From contig CAZRTJ010000026.1 of the NCBI GenBank assembly GCA_964602985.1, forward strand, positions 1-49,685: a stretch of DNA of 49,685 nucleotides, in the 5' to 3' direction. How positions within the stretch are numbered: the first letter of the stretch is position 1; each line of letters begins with the position of its first letter. This document shows positions 14,792 through 24,104 of the stretch, one piece after another. Both the position numbers and the translations under genes were made by a program. This DNA is from CAYZJB01 sp964602985 (GTDB lineage Bacteria > CLD3 > SB21). The notes beneath the pieces are model-generated. The model ran no database searches. It had not been told where the DNA came from and worked only from the letters and a program-made list of their open reading frames with translations.

Positions 14792-16039
14792 CTACGTCTT
14801 CTGCGGCTTCTTCTTGGCGGCTGGAAAGAGAATATTGTTCAGGATCAAACGATAGCCCGGGCTGTTCTTGTGCAACGCCAAATCCGTCGGAGGCTCGCCG
14901 ACCTGATGCGCGTAATCCTCCGGATCGTGGCCGCCATAAAACGTAAATGTCCCCTTACCGAAACTGCCGTGGATGTACCGCGCGGCCCCGATCGACGCGT
15001 CTTCTCCCATGACGATCACGTTGTCTTTGATCAACGACTTGCGAAACCCCGTCGTCTGTCCCAGAAATCCCTTCACGATACCAACATGATTTTGCGTCAA
15101 CATCGTTGGAACCGGATCGTACTTGGCCGAAAACTCAAACAGCGAAAAATAATCCTCCTCCGGAGACCGCAGGAGCGAATTGGCGCTGGAGGGCCAATCA
15201 ATGTCGGAAAACTCGTAGACGTAGGGATTCATCTCCACGCGAAAATTCGTGAACGCAAGACAGAGAGAATAATCCAGCTTCGTGTGGGCGTCCGGATCGG
15301 CGGCGTCGCCATCGTACATGAACTCACAAATGTCCGTTGCGGAAGCGGCCATGGCGATGTCAAAACTATCCGTCGCGCCGCACATCGCAAAGAGGAAACC
15401 GCCTTTGGCGATGTAGTCCCGCATCTTCTTCACGACTGCCAGTTTCTGCCTGGAGACTTTCGTGTACCCCATCTGTTTCGCAAACAACTCATAATCCATC
15501 TGCTGCTGCAAATACCAGGCAGACCGACCGTACGCCGCATAAAATTTTCCGTACTGACCGGTAAAGTCCTCGTGATGCAGGTGAAGCCAGTCGTATTCTT
15601 CCAGCCGGCCCTGCAGCACTTCCAAATCAAACACCTTGTCGTACTGGATCTCCGCATATTCCAGAGCCATCGTGACCGCATCGTCCCACGGCTTCTTGTC
15701 AGGCGGCGTATAGACGGCCACGCGCGGCGCCTTCTCGAGGAGAATGGACTCCATGTTGCTTTCTTCAATCGTCTGATAGACCGCGGCCACTTGCGAGGCA
15801 GAGAGTTTTTCCAAGGTCACGCCCCGCACGAGGCACAGACTGACGATCTCCTCGGAGGGAGGCATCAGGAATGATCCGCCCCGGTAATTGAGCAGCCATT
15901 CGACCTGATTCCCGCGTGTGAGGGAAGCGAAAGCAACCCCGTAGGCTTTCAAATGATCGGTCTGTTTGAGATCCATCGGAATCAGCAGCTTCTCCGATGC
16001 ATGCGAGGAGAGGGCGACCCAGAACAGGAACCACTTCAT
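14792..16039 (-). CDS. Secreted protein of the Bacteroidota family named 'asparagine synthetase B'
   Basis: This 415-residue protein has a short signal-like N-terminus (MKWFLFWVALSSHASE) followed by LLIPMDLKQTDHLKAYGVAF and VEWLLNYRGGSFLMP. I recognise this opening from a family widespread in Bacteroidota and often annotated 'asparagine synthetase B'. The label looks wrong: there is no N-terminal Cys2 glutaminase domain and no PP-loop (SGGxDS) ATP motif. Conserved-looking elements include YDWLHLHHEDFTGQYG, GGFLFAMCGATDSFDIA (cysteine in a turn, reminiscent of class I amidotransferase-like folds), ARYIHGSFGKGTFTFYGGHD and YRLILNNILFP. The real role is unknown. It overlaps the PTS IIA gene by 4 bp (ATGA) and is followed by the flavoprotein gene 6 bp later. 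Confidence 0.75.
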   Translation of the reverse strand: MKWFLFWVALSSHASEKLLIPMDLKQTDHLKAYGVAFASLTRGNQVEWLLNYRGGSFLMPPSEEIVSLCLVRGVTLEKLSASQVAAVYQTIEESNMESILLEKAPRVAVYTPPDKKPWDDAVTMALEYAEIQYDKVFDLEVLQGRLEEYDWLHLHHEDFTGQYGKFYAAYGRSAWYLQQQMDYELFAKQMGYTKVSRQKLAVVKKMRDYIAKGGFLFAMCGATDSFDIAMAASATDICEFMYDGDAADPDAHTKLDYSLCLAFTNFRVEMNPYVYEFSDIDWPSSANSLLRSPEEDYFSLFEFSAKYDPVPTMLTQNHVGIVKGFLGQTTGFRKSLIKDNVIVMGEDASIGAARYIHGSFGKGTFTFYGGHDPEDYAHQVGEPPTDLALHKNSPGYRLILNNILFPAAKKKPQKT

Positions 16040-16512
16040 GATTGTTCCTTTGTCGAAAAAATATTCAGTATGTCTTCCGCGCTCGTGCTCGTCAGGAGGC
16101 GCTCACGAATCTCCGGGTGTCGCAAGTGTTTGGCAATATCCGAGAGCGCTTTCACATGCGGACCGGATTCCGTCATCGGAGAGAGAATCAAAAAGAACAA
16201 ATGACACGGCTGACCGTCCGCCGAATCAAACAGCACGCCCTCCCGATGAATTCCAAACGCTCCGCACAAGTGCGACACAGCGACGGTCTTGCCGTGTGGA
16301 ACGGCAATTCCCCGACCCAAACCCGTGGACAATTTCTTTTCGCGTTCGATCACCGCTTTGCGTGCGGCGGCCACGTCGTGCAATCGATTGGCTTGCTGCA
16401 TGACACCGAGAAGTTCGTCAATGACCTCTTGCTTCGTGCGGCCACTCATGGTCAGCAAGACCGTTGCCGTGGTCAACAAGTCCGCCAGGTTTGACTGGTA
16501 ATTTGCGCTCAA
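16036..16512 (-). CDS. PTS IIA (fructose/nitrogen-type) domain protein
   Basis: This 158-residue single-domain protein has the mannitol/fructose-type IIA fold signature. The phospho-accepting histidine is in GRGIAVPHGK (His73), and LFFLILSPMTESGPHVKALS is the conserved second segment. Stand-alone IIA proteins of the PtsN kind usually regulate rather than transport sugar. No PTS permease, HPr or EI is in the window, so a regulatory role is likely. Its stop overlaps the start of the next gene (ATGA), so it is first in a three-gene operon. Confidence 0.88.
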   Translation of the reverse strand: MSANYQSNLADLLTTATVLLTMSGRTKQEVIDELLGVMQQANRLHDVAAARKAVIEREKKLSTGLGRGIAVPHGKTVAVSHLCGAFGIHREGVLFDSADGQPCHLFFLILSPMTESGPHVKALSDIAKHLRHPEIRERLLTSTSAEDILNIFSTKEQS

Positions 16513-16558
16513 ACAGACCTCCTTGCGTGGTCAAACATAGCACATATCGCTCTGCTTT

Positions 16559-18205
16559 TCAATTGCTCCCGTCCACTCGCCAATCGGCCTCGCGCGGCTC
16601 GACAATCAGAACGGTTTCCCTCTCCACCACGACCTTTCCCGGCGCCGCCCCCTTGCGCTTCCGTACGTACTTCTTCTCTGTCATGATGACCGGCACGAGC
16701 GCACTCGTCCGGGATTTGCTGAAGTGCGCCGCGATGGAGGCCGCCTCTTCCAACGACCGCTTCGATGGATTGTCCCTGCGGCCATCCTTCTTCAACACCA
16801 CATGCGAACCCGGGACATCCCGGGCATGGAACCACAGATCGTCTTTCTTCGCAAAACGAAAGGTCAATTGATCGTTCTTCGCATCGTTTTGCCCGACGAA
16901 AACACGCCACTCGCCAAAGACCCGATACTCCCGGAACACGGACTCCGGTTCCGCGGGTTCCGCTTCCGTTTGCAAGAATCCCTTCCGCAGGAAGTCTCCG
17001 TGAAGCCGCTCCACCTCTTCCCACGGAATGTCCGACACAACGTCCAGTCTGCGGAGAGCGTCTTCCAGATCTTGCTGTTCGCCGGACAACTCGTCCAAAC
17101 GCCGGGCAATATGGATCAGCGCTTCTTTCATTTTGCGGGCGCGCCTGTAACGGCGTGCGATATTCTCCTGCGGCGATAATCTCGGATCCAGTCCGATACA
17201 GATCGGTTCATTGTTTTCGTAAATATCTTTGCACGCGATGCTGTCCATCCCGCGCCGAATTCGACTCACTTCAATGGCCAGTAGATTGGCCCTCTTCTCT
17301 TCGATCACGTATTCGTCGTTTTTGAGTCGATCGTCCTCCAACCGCCGCCGCAACGCCCGGTTGCGTCGCAACCGATGACGGACGACCCGAAGTACGGCCA
17401 TCCTCCGTGCGTTTCGCGCATCGAAGGCCCATCGTTCTTCCAAATACCGCGTAACGGCATCGTTATACGTATCCAGGACGATCTCTTTGATCTCTTCGTA
17501 CTTTGTTTCCAAGTGCGTCAGCGCCACAGGCGATAACAGGATCGGTTCGTCGCGTCGAAAATACAGTCGCGGTTTCGATTCGGCCATTTCATCCAGGAAT
17601 TCCGTCAATGCAGCGTACACAGAGTTCGTCCCCTTCCGATGTCTCCAGCCAAACTCGGTCGCCAACGCGCGGTGAAATCCGGCCATGCCGTGAGACAACG
17701 CATTTTCCACTGCCGACACATCCGGAAAGCGCGCCGCAAACGTCTCCTTGGACTTCCATGATTCGTCGCGTGCGGCTTCCGACAGCTGGCGGCCCTCCCA
17801 GATGCGGCTGTCTTTGAAACTCTCCAGCACCATGGAATCGGCGTCGACCAAAAAGACATTCATCGACCCATACATCTGGACGATCCAGGAATGACCGGAC
17901 GACAAATGGACGCAAATGCGCCGATCCTCGGCCCGCATTGTGATCCGCTCGATTCTATGCCGGAGAGTCTGCTGAAACAGGTCTGCCGAGTTCCGGTTCC
18001 TCCGCTTCCGATGAGGCCTCCGGCACACATAGGGCGTCTTCGTGTGGATGGAAATTTCCAGGTGTCCGGACTCTCGTTCCTCCGACACCCACCCAATCGT
18101 AAGGACGTCCTTCTGCTGACAATACACGTCAACCACACGAACGGGAAGACATTCTTTCTGCCATTCGTCCATGACTCTGCGGAGGATGTAGTAATTGGTC
18201 AACAT
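16559..18205 (-). CDS. NFACT family protein (Rqc2/RqcH-like)
   Basis: I start the 548-residue protein at the ATG at 18205 (MLTNYYILRRVMDEWQ), where homologues begin; reading is open further upstream but that part is low-complexity basic sequence. The N-terminal NFACT-N domain is followed by a charged coiled-coil-like region (MAVLRVVRHRLRRNRALRRR, ARRYRRARKMKEALIHIARR). The C-terminal NFACT-R domain has the classic phrases VFVGQNDAKNDQLTFRFAKK and DDLWFHARDVPGSHVVLKK, then KKYVRKRKGAAPGKVVVERE. Family knowledge: RqcH binds split 50S subunits with stalled nascent chains and recruits tRNA-Ala to add C-terminal alanine tails. The N-terminal domain is rather divergent, so a fully canonical role is likely but not certain. 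Confidence 0.85.
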   Translation of the reverse strand: MLTNYYILRRVMDEWQKECLPVRVVDVYCQQKDVLTIGWVSEERESGHLEISIHTKTPYVCRRPHRKRRNRNSADLFQQTLRHRIERITMRAEDRRICVHLSSGHSWIVQMYGSMNVFLVDADSMVLESFKDSRIWEGRQLSEAARDESWKSKETFAARFPDVSAVENALSHGMAGFHRALATEFGWRHRKGTNSVYAALTEFLDEMAESKPRLYFRRDEPILLSPVALTHLETKYEEIKEIVLDTYNDAVTRYLEERWAFDARNARRMAVLRVVRHRLRRNRALRRRLEDDRLKNDEYVIEEKRANLLAIEVSRIRRGMDSIACKDIYENNEPICIGLDPRLSPQENIARRYRRARKMKEALIHIARRLDELSGEQQDLEDALRRLDVVSDIPWEEVERLHGDFLRKGFLQTEAEPAEPESVFREYRVFGEWRVFVGQNDAKNDQLTFRFAKKDDLWFHARDVPGSHVVLKKDGRRDNPSKRSLEEAASIAAHFSKSRTSALVPVIMTEKKYVRKRKGAAPGKVVVERETVLIVEPREADWRVDGSN

Positions 18206-18312
18206 GGAGCCAACATAAAGGATTCCACCTTCTGACTCAACGCCAAGAATCCGTTTGTCTTTCGGACTCGAATGCTTACATTTCGCGGAACTTTTTGCCA
18301 CAAGGATTTTTT

Positions 18313-19707
18313 TTGGGTCGTCACGGCACGCTGATCGCGTTTCTGGCGGGAGTTGCGCTCGCCTTTTGCTTATACAGATTGACGGCAACGCTCGACCGGT
18401 TTTCGGATGCGGTCGCATGGTACGGAGGGGCCTTCGCCGTATTTTTTCTGATGGCCGCATTTGTCCGCCGCTTCTGGGGGAAGACGTTCATTTCCCTGGA
18501 ACTCCTCCTGGGGTGGGCCCTTGTCTTTCGCATCCTCATGCTGTTTGCTCCGCAATTGCTGAGTGATGATATCTATCGATACATCTGGGACGGTCGGGTG
18601 AGTCAGCACGGGATCAACCCGTACCGCTTCGCACCGGACGCAGAAAATCTCGTTGGACTGCGAGATTCCACGATCTACGCGCACGTCAACCACCCGGAAA
18701 TCCCCACGATCTACCCGCCGCTGAGTCAGCTGGTCTTTGCCGCCGCCACGTGGATATCGGAGTCTCTGTTGGCGATGAAGATCGCCCTGATGATTTTTGA
18801 TGCAGGCGTCATCCTCGTGTTACTGGCCATGTTGAGGTTCACGGAGCGTGCGCTGAGCTGGGTGATCGTCTGGGCGTGGAATCCACTGGTCATCGTAGAG
18901 ATCGCCGGACAGGGACATGTCGACGTGATCGCGATCTTCTTCACGATCGCGGCCGTGTATGCCGCGATGCGGGCGCGCGCCATCTGGGCCGCGGGCCTGC
19001 TCGGTCTGGCATTTGTCAGCAAATTGTCTGCGTGGTATCTCCTGCCGTTTCTGGAGGATATCCGTCACCGGGGGAAAACAGTTCTTTGGATCATCGGGTG
19101 TTACGCCTTGACGGTGTGCCTTTTTTATTGGCCTTACTCCAGTGCGTCCTTCCATTGGTTCACGGCCTTCCAAGTCTACGCATCCAGCTGGGAATTCAAT
19201 GGTTTCTTATACTCAGGAGCGCGGTGGATTTTCGAAAGACTGCTCGAAGGGGATCCGGATCCGGGTCACTGGTTTGGATTCGAAACTGACAACAAAGCGC
19301 GATTGGCAGCGAAGATCGTACTGGGGGCAGGCTTCATCATTCTCTACGGCATCCTGTTGGTCCGTTTCTACCGAAAGAGTTTCGAGAATCAGAGAGAATA
19401 CGTCCTGCGCGTCGCCTACCTCACGACCGGTGGACTGCTTCTGATCAGTCCGACGCTTCACCCCTGGTATCTTCTGTGGATGATTCCTTTTCTTTGCTTT
19501 TATCCCAATCCCGGCTGGCTAATGTTTTGTGCCCTCGTCAATGCCAGTTATTCCATCCTGCCTGTGTACCGCACGACGGGTCGGTGGGACGAGGATCCGA
19601 CGATCCTGTTGATCCAATACCTGCCCTTGTTCGTAACGTTCTTGTACTTCCTGACGCGCTGGTTTTTGCGGCGGCGCGGCGCTCACCCCTCTCCAAAGGC
19701 TGACTGA
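18313..19707 (+). CDS. GT87-like integral-membrane glycosyltransferase (DUF2029-type)
   Basis: This is a multi-spanning membrane protein of about 464 residues. The signature near the N-terminus, SDDIYRYIWDGRVSQHGINP followed by YRFAP, is typical of polyprenol-phosphate-sugar-dependent transferases of the GT87/GT-C kind; IYPPLSQLVFA and NPLVIVEIAGQGHVDVIAIF also fit. SPTLHPWYLLWMIPFLCFYP near the end matches the conserved late loop. I prefer the TTG at 18313, which has a perfect AAGGA six bases before it, over a TTG at 18295. It should add a sugar, perhaps mannose-like, to a lipid or polymer on the outer face of the inner membrane. Its stop overlaps the start of the phosphatase gene (TGATG). 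Confidence 0.82.
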   Translation: MGRHGTLIAFLAGVALAFCLYRLTATLDRFSDAVAWYGGAFAVFFLMAAFVRRFWGKTFISLELLLGWALVFRILMLFAPQLLSDDIYRYIWDGRVSQHGINPYRFAPDAENLVGLRDSTIYAHVNHPEIPTIYPPLSQLVFAAATWISESLLAMKIALMIFDAGVILVLLAMLRFTERALSWVIVWAWNPLVIVEIAGQGHVDVIAIFFTIAAVYAAMRARAIWAAGLLGLAFVSKLSAWYLLPFLEDIRHRGKTVLWIIGCYALTVCLFYWPYSSASFHWFTAFQVYASSWEFNGFLYSGARWIFERLLEGDPDPGHWFGFETDNKARLAAKIVLGAGFIILYGILLVRFYRKSFENQREYVLRVAYLTTGGLLLISPTLHPWYLLWMIPFLCFYPNPGWLMFCALVNASYSILPVYRTTGRWDEDPTILLIQYLPLFVTFLYFLTRWFLRRRGAHPSPKAD

Positions 19708-22112
19708 TGAGGACTCAAAAGGACTTGCTATTCCTCTTGGCCGGACTGGCCGCGGCTGTATTCTTTGTGTGGACCTATCCGTCCGTTTATCCCGACGCAG
19801 CCATGCGCGACTTGATCCCCAGAGTCCAGGCGGAGTCGCGCGCTCAGGAATTACTAACCCATCCCGTACTTCATGTCCCGAAGGGCATTCACCAGATGAT
19901 CCAGGAAGTACGATTTCAGGAAAACCGCAATTGGATCCTATTTCACCAGGAGTCGTACGGATTGGCAGAAGGCAATCGAAAAGCGGGATTGCGCGGGGCT
20001 CATCAGTGGCACATCAACTGGAAGTCGTCTGAAAGTGGCAATATCTCTCTGGGAGGATCAGGCAGGGAACTGACGTTCGATGCCCGATTGCGCCTGCACC
20101 TCGACGCGCACGGCAAGTTGTTACTATGGGAAGTTTCAAAAGATCTCATGACAGGAAAACAAGAGGGCGGCCAGGAGCTTGTTTCGTCGATCTCCCTCGA
20201 TTCCGCACGACAAATCGTACACACCGTCCTTCATACGGAAGTGGACGCCCAAGTGACAGAGACGAGTTCCCGTCCCCTGCAAGATGGCACGAGCACGGGT
20301 TACGAGTTTGCATACGAGAGCGCCGCCGATGAGTCCGGATTTCAGTGGAAGATCTCCGTGACCCTCCTGAACGGCCGTATTGTGCGCTTCGAACGAACCG
20401 GCCAGCTGCCCACGAACTTCGTGCCCTACGCAAACCGATACGCCAACACGTACCATTCGGTCAGGCAATTGATCCTCCTGGTTTCCCTCAGTTGTGTTGT
20501 TTTGATTTTCTTTATTGGAAGAATTGCGAAGGGTCGACTCGATCTCAAGTTGGCGATCTTCGCTTCTATCGTGGGATTCGTTTCCTACGGCGGTCGGTTG
20601 GTCTCCCTCTCGATTCACGAAGTGTGGTGGGTTCTTCTGCTAATACTACTTTTTGGAGCGGGCTTTTGGGCTTTGATGACCGGCATCGCGACTACGACAG
20701 CGGCCTCCGTGGCTCACGACGTTTGGTCGGAGAAATACAGAAGTCTGGAGGGTCTCCGACACGGACATGTCGTCAACTGGAAAACGGGGTCGGCGATTGT
20801 GCGCGGCCTCGTCTATGCGTTGTTGGTGTTGGCCGGAGTCTCCTTCGTTCTCACCGTCTTCCCGCGCGCATCTTTTTCGTGGCTCATCGATGAAGATCGC
20901 CGTTTCGACGGATGGAGCGGGGTAGAGGCTCTCACCGGAGCTATGGCCACTTCCTTTCTGCAGGCGCATACCGCCTACCTGCTCATCCTTTCGTGGCTGG
21001 CGCGACACATTCGGAAACCCGCTTTGCTTCCCATGGGGGCCGTACTCGGATTGGTCGTGGGCGGTTTCTTCACCTCCGTGGAGCCTTTGTGGCTGTCCCT
21101 TATCATTTCCGCTTTGACCGGCCTCCTTCTGACCGCGATTCTGTTACGATACGATTTTCTGACGTTGATGATGACATTGTTGTTTCTTCAACTCCTGCAA
21201 CACGGGATGGCCACCTTCTTTGCGGGGGACTTGACACAAATCGCGATTCTCGGTCTGGGGATGGGCGCGATCGTGGGCTTCGGGGTGACCGGCTTGATGA
21301 GCAGGAACTCCGGGGACCATGTCGATGAATACGAACCCGACTACGTGCGCCATCAACGCGAACGGGAAAGAATGGAGCGCGAATTCGAAATCGCACGTCA
21401 TATTCAAACCACCATGTTGTGCTGCAAGACGCCCCAGCACCCGCAGATCGAGATTGCGTCGATTTGCGATCCTGCGCACGAAGTCGGAGGCGACTATTAC
21501 GATTTCTTCCGATTTGAAGATGACCGCATCGGTGTGGTCATCGGCGACGTGAGCGGCAAAGGCGTGTCGGCCGCATTCTACATGACCCTCGTCAAAGGAA
21601 TCCTGCAGACGCAAGCTCGCGTCACTCCGGATTCGCCGCGCGATACCCTCATCCGCCTGAACGAAATCTTCTGTGAAAATGCGGAGAAATCCAAATTTAT
21701 CTCCATGCTGTATGCGGTCTTTGATCTTCAGAAAGGCACGATGCGGCTGGCACGGGCCGGTCACAATCCGCTCCTTTTCCGGAAATCACAGCATCAGGCA
21801 GTGGAACCGATCCTGCCTCCGGGAAACGCGATTGGCCTGTCGCGTAGTTCGATTTTTGCAGACTCCCTTCGTGAGACGGAAATATCCATCCGAGCCGGGG
21901 ACCTCTTCATCTTCTACACCGACGGTTTCTCCGAGGCCATGAACAAGAAAGGCGAGGAGTTTGGGGAACATCGAATTCAGGAAGCCTTGCAAACCCTCTG
22001 GGATCAGCCTCCCTCGATGATACTGAAAAACCTGCAATCCAACGTCCATGCGTTTACGGGAGACGTGCCTCAGCACGACGATATGACGATGATCGTGATG
22101 AAGCTGAAATGA
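19707..22112 (+). CDS. Membrane SpoIIE/RsbU-type PP2C serine phosphatase
   Basis: This 801-residue protein starts with a membrane helix (LLFLLAGLAAAVFFVWTYPS), followed by an extracytoplasmic region of about 220 residues with a PepSY-like look, a block of about 8 membrane helices (residues 255-540), a short helical linker (HQRERERMEREFEIARHIQT) and a C-terminal SpoIIE phosphatase. Metal-binding motifs are present: EVGGDYYDF (from residue 592), GDVSGKG, RAGHNPLLF, FYTDGFSEA and QHDDMTMIVM. Such enzymes dephosphorylate STAS-domain antagonists in partner switching. No STAS or kinase gene is adjacent; the nearest set is at 35797-36577. It is locked between a glycosyltransferase (1-nt overlap) and an ABC exporter (4-nt overlap), so its signal may relate to envelope glycan export. 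Confidence 0.9.
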   Translation: MRTQKDLLFLLAGLAAAVFFVWTYPSVYPDAAMRDLIPRVQAESRAQELLTHPVLHVPKGIHQMIQEVRFQENRNWILFHQESYGLAEGNRKAGLRGAHQWHINWKSSESGNISLGGSGRELTFDARLRLHLDAHGKLLLWEVSKDLMTGKQEGGQELVSSISLDSARQIVHTVLHTEVDAQVTETSSRPLQDGTSTGYEFAYESAADESGFQWKISVTLLNGRIVRFERTGQLPTNFVPYANRYANTYHSVRQLILLVSLSCVVLIFFIGRIAKGRLDLKLAIFASIVGFVSYGGRLVSLSIHEVWWVLLLILLFGAGFWALMTGIATTTAASVAHDVWSEKYRSLEGLRHGHVVNWKTGSAIVRGLVYALLVLAGVSFVLTVFPRASFSWLIDEDRRFDGWSGVEALTGAMATSFLQAHTAYLLILSWLARHIRKPALLPMGAVLGLVVGGFFTSVEPLWLSLIISALTGLLLTAILLRYDFLTLMMTLLFLQLLQHGMATFFAGDLTQIAILGLGMGAIVGFGVTGLMSRNSGDHVDEYEPDYVRHQRERERMEREFEIARHIQTTMLCCKTPQHPQIEIASICDPAHEVGGDYYDFFRFEDDRIGVVIGDVSGKGVSAAFYMTLVKGILQTQARVTPDSPRDTLIRLNEIFCENAEKSKFISMLYAVFDLQKGTMRLARAGHNPLLFRKSQHQAVEPILPPGNAIGLSRSSIFADSLRETEISIRAGDLFIFYTDGFSEAMNKKGEEFGEHRIQEALQTLWDQPPSMILKNLQSNVHAFTGDVPQHDDMTMIVMKLK

Positions 22113-23764
22113 CTTCTCGTTCCCGACTGTGGCTCGCCGGTGGCGTCGCCGCGCTGTTGTATTCCCTGTTTTCGGCTCTGTCGGTGTCGCTGATCCTGCC
22201 TTTTGTCAACCTGATTTTCGGGAACCTCACGTTCGATTTTTTTGTTGTGACCGACAAAGTCGGCGCACTGATCCTGGTCGCCATCCTCACATGGGGGTTA
22301 TTTCTCCTGAAGAACCTGTCACACATCTGGAGTCTCACCCTCCACATGCGGTTGCGTCGGCGCTTGACTCGGGAACTGCGACAATCGGCGTTGTCCCGAT
22401 TCTTTTCCCTGTCCCGTTCGGACTTTTCCGCAGTCTCATCTGGCCAGGCCTTTTCGAAACTGGCCCGATCTGCCGAACGATACGCGGATACTGCCTTGCA
22501 GGCATGGAACAAGTCACTGCGCGGGGGTTTTCTCGTCGCCGCCTTCACGTCCATTCTCTGGCTCATCCAGTGGAAGATTTTTCTGTCCGCTCTTGTGTTG
22601 TTGCCGGCCGTGAGCTGGATCGCGCACCGATCCCGAACGCGTTTGCAGACGTGGTGGGCGGCGCAGGACCGCGCGGAAAAGGCGTGGACACAGCACGTGC
22701 TGCATCTGATCCGCAGTCTCCGCATGATCCACTTCTTCCACTCCCATGCCTTCGAGCGGGCACGTGCCGAGACATACGCACTCGAACTCGATCGAGCGGT
22801 TCGACAGCACCGGGTGAGGGAGGCCATGTATCTGACTTGGACGGAAATGGCCGGGGTCACGGTAGGGATTCTTCTGTTGGTCTTCCTGGGTTACTACAGT
22901 TTGCATGGTGAGTTCGAAGGCGGTCCGGGCGGATTTATTCTGTTCATTGCGGCGGCGTTTTCGCTGATCGATCCAGCCAAGGATCTCATCGAGGCTCGAC
23001 GGCTCTTTCGCGACGCAATCCGGTTTAAAATGGATGCCCTCACGTGGCCCGGGACTTGGTCCTCATCGGCAGAACGGCGGGAATTGCACGAGTCGTTCCG
23101 GGACTTCGAGATTGACGATGTGTGGTTTCGCTACGGCTCACAACCGTGGCTGTGTGAGGGAATGACGTTTCGAATTCGGCAGGGAGAGAGGATCGTACTG
23201 AGCGGACCCAGTGGAAGCGGCAAAAGCACGTTGGTGGACCTGTTGTTCGGACTGATCCAGCCTGCGCGGGGTGTTGTTCGTTTCAACGGGACACCTGTCG
23301 ACCGGATCGATCGCTCTGCACTCGCCCGGAAGATCGGCGTGCTCTTGCAGGAATCGCTCATCTTTCAGGATACGATCCGTGCCAATCTCCAGTACGATCG
23401 TCCGTTTGACGACGAAGCATTGCGGCGGGCCCTTCGGGATGTGTGTCTGGAGTCCTGGTTGTCACGGCAACCGCGCGAACTCGACACGGTCTTGCATGAA
23501 GAGCGATTATCGGGCGGAGAAAAACAGCGAATCGCGATTGCGCGCATGGTACTGCGACGGCCGGAAATTCTGATCCTGGACGAAGCCACTTCCGCGTTGG
23601 ATTTGGATACGGAACGCGCGATTCTGGAAATGGTGGCACGACTCTTTCGCGATCGGACCATCATCCAGATCTCACACCGCGATTCCGTCCGCGCCTTTGC
23701 GCAAAGACATCTTCAGATCCGCAACGGCCAAGTGATCGAAGTTTCCAGATCACCGGTCGCTTAG
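22109..23764 (+). CDS. ABC exporter, fused permease and ATPase
   Basis: This 551-residue half-transporter has an N-terminal membrane domain of about six helices (LYSLFSALSVSLILPFVNLI, ALILVAILTWGLFLLK, ILLLVFLGYYSL and others) and a C-terminal ATPase. Motifs: Walker A GPSGSGKST (366-374), Q-loop LLQESLIFQDTI, signature LSGGEKQRIAIARM, Walker B EILILDEATSALD, H-loop IIQISHRDS. This is the MsbA/lipid-exporter architecture and it probably works as a homodimer. The substrate is unknown; co-transcription with a lipid-dependent glycosyltransferase favours a glycolipid or polymer precursor. The ATGA overlap with the upstream phosphatase gene implies translational coupling. It is the last gene of the three-gene operon. 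Confidence 0.92.
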   Translation: MTSRSRLWLAGGVAALLYSLFSALSVSLILPFVNLIFGNLTFDFFVVTDKVGALILVAILTWGLFLLKNLSHIWSLTLHMRLRRRLTRELRQSALSRFFSLSRSDFSAVSSGQAFSKLARSAERYADTALQAWNKSLRGGFLVAAFTSILWLIQWKIFLSALVLLPAVSWIAHRSRTRLQTWWAAQDRAEKAWTQHVLHLIRSLRMIHFFHSHAFERARAETYALELDRAVRQHRVREAMYLTWTEMAGVTVGILLLVFLGYYSLHGEFEGGPGGFILFIAAAFSLIDPAKDLIEARRLFRDAIRFKMDALTWPGTWSSSAERRELHESFRDFEIDDVWFRYGSQPWLCEGMTFRIRQGERIVLSGPSGSGKSTLVDLLFGLIQPARGVVRFNGTPVDRIDRSALARKIGVLLQESLIFQDTIRANLQYDRPFDDEALRRALRDVCLESWLSRQPRELDTVLHEERLSGGEKQRIAIARMVLRRPEILILDEATSALDLDTERAILEMVARLFRDRTIIQISHRDSVRAFAQRHLQIRNGQVIEVSRSPVA

Positions 23765-23768
23765 TCAT

Positions 23769-23797
23769 TTGCCTCTGGCTGTGCAAAAACCTATGTT
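23769..23797 (+). promoter_or_regulatory. Sigma70-like promoter for yggX
   Basis: TTGCCT (23769-23774), 17-bp spacer, TATGTT (23792-23797), 34 bp upstream of the ATG at 23832. ACAAAGGAACC supplies the ribosome site. Confidence 0.5.
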
Positions 23798-23831
23798 ACC
23801 GATGCACTCGAACTGACAAAGGAACCCGAAA

Positions 23832-24104
23832 ATGTCTCGAATCGTCCATTGTGTAAAACTCCAAAAAGACCTCCCGGGGCTGGATCGGCCGCCTATCCCC
23901 GGCGAGTTGGGTAAGCGCGTGTTCAACGAGGTGTCGAAAGAAGCTTGGAAACTGTTTGAGGATCACTTCAAGATGGTGATGAACGAGTATCGTCTGAACC
24001 TCATGGATCCGAGAACCGATGAGATATTTCGTGATCAGATTGAGATGTTTTTGTTCAGCGGGAAGTCCGCTCAACGGCCTGAGGGGTACGTCGATCCGAA
24101 ATGA
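23832..24104 (+). CDS. yggX: YggX-family Fe(II)-trafficking / oxidative damage protection protein
   Basis: At 90 residues it is the usual length of YggX and aligns along its whole length: MSRIVHCVKLQ with the conserved Cys7, PPIPGELGKRVFNEVSKEAW, MVMNEYRLNLMDPRTDE and MFLFSGKSAQRPEGYVDP. Family knowledge: YggX protects labile iron-sulfur enzymes from oxidative damage and is thought to traffic Fe(II) in the cytosol. The gene has its own promoter and is monocistronic; its TGA directly abuts the stop of the convergent small membrane-protein gene. YggX is most common in Proteobacteria, so its presence in an FCB-like genome is worth noting. Confidence 0.95.
   Translation: MSRIVHCVKLQKDLPGLDRPPIPGELGKRVFNEVSKEAWKLFEDHFKMVMNEYRLNLMDPRTDEIFRDQIEMFLFSGKSAQRPEGYVDPK

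Noticed and set aside
14357..15874. 505-codon plus-strand frame antisense to the flavoprotein and 'AsnB'-like genes
   Set aside because: Composition is rich in Arg and His without any motif, and both antisense genes have clear family features.
18206..18460. N-terminal extension of the NFACT protein
   Set aside because: The added 85 residues are low-complexity and basic, overlap the promoter region of the divergent gene, and NFACT proteins begin at the chosen ATG.
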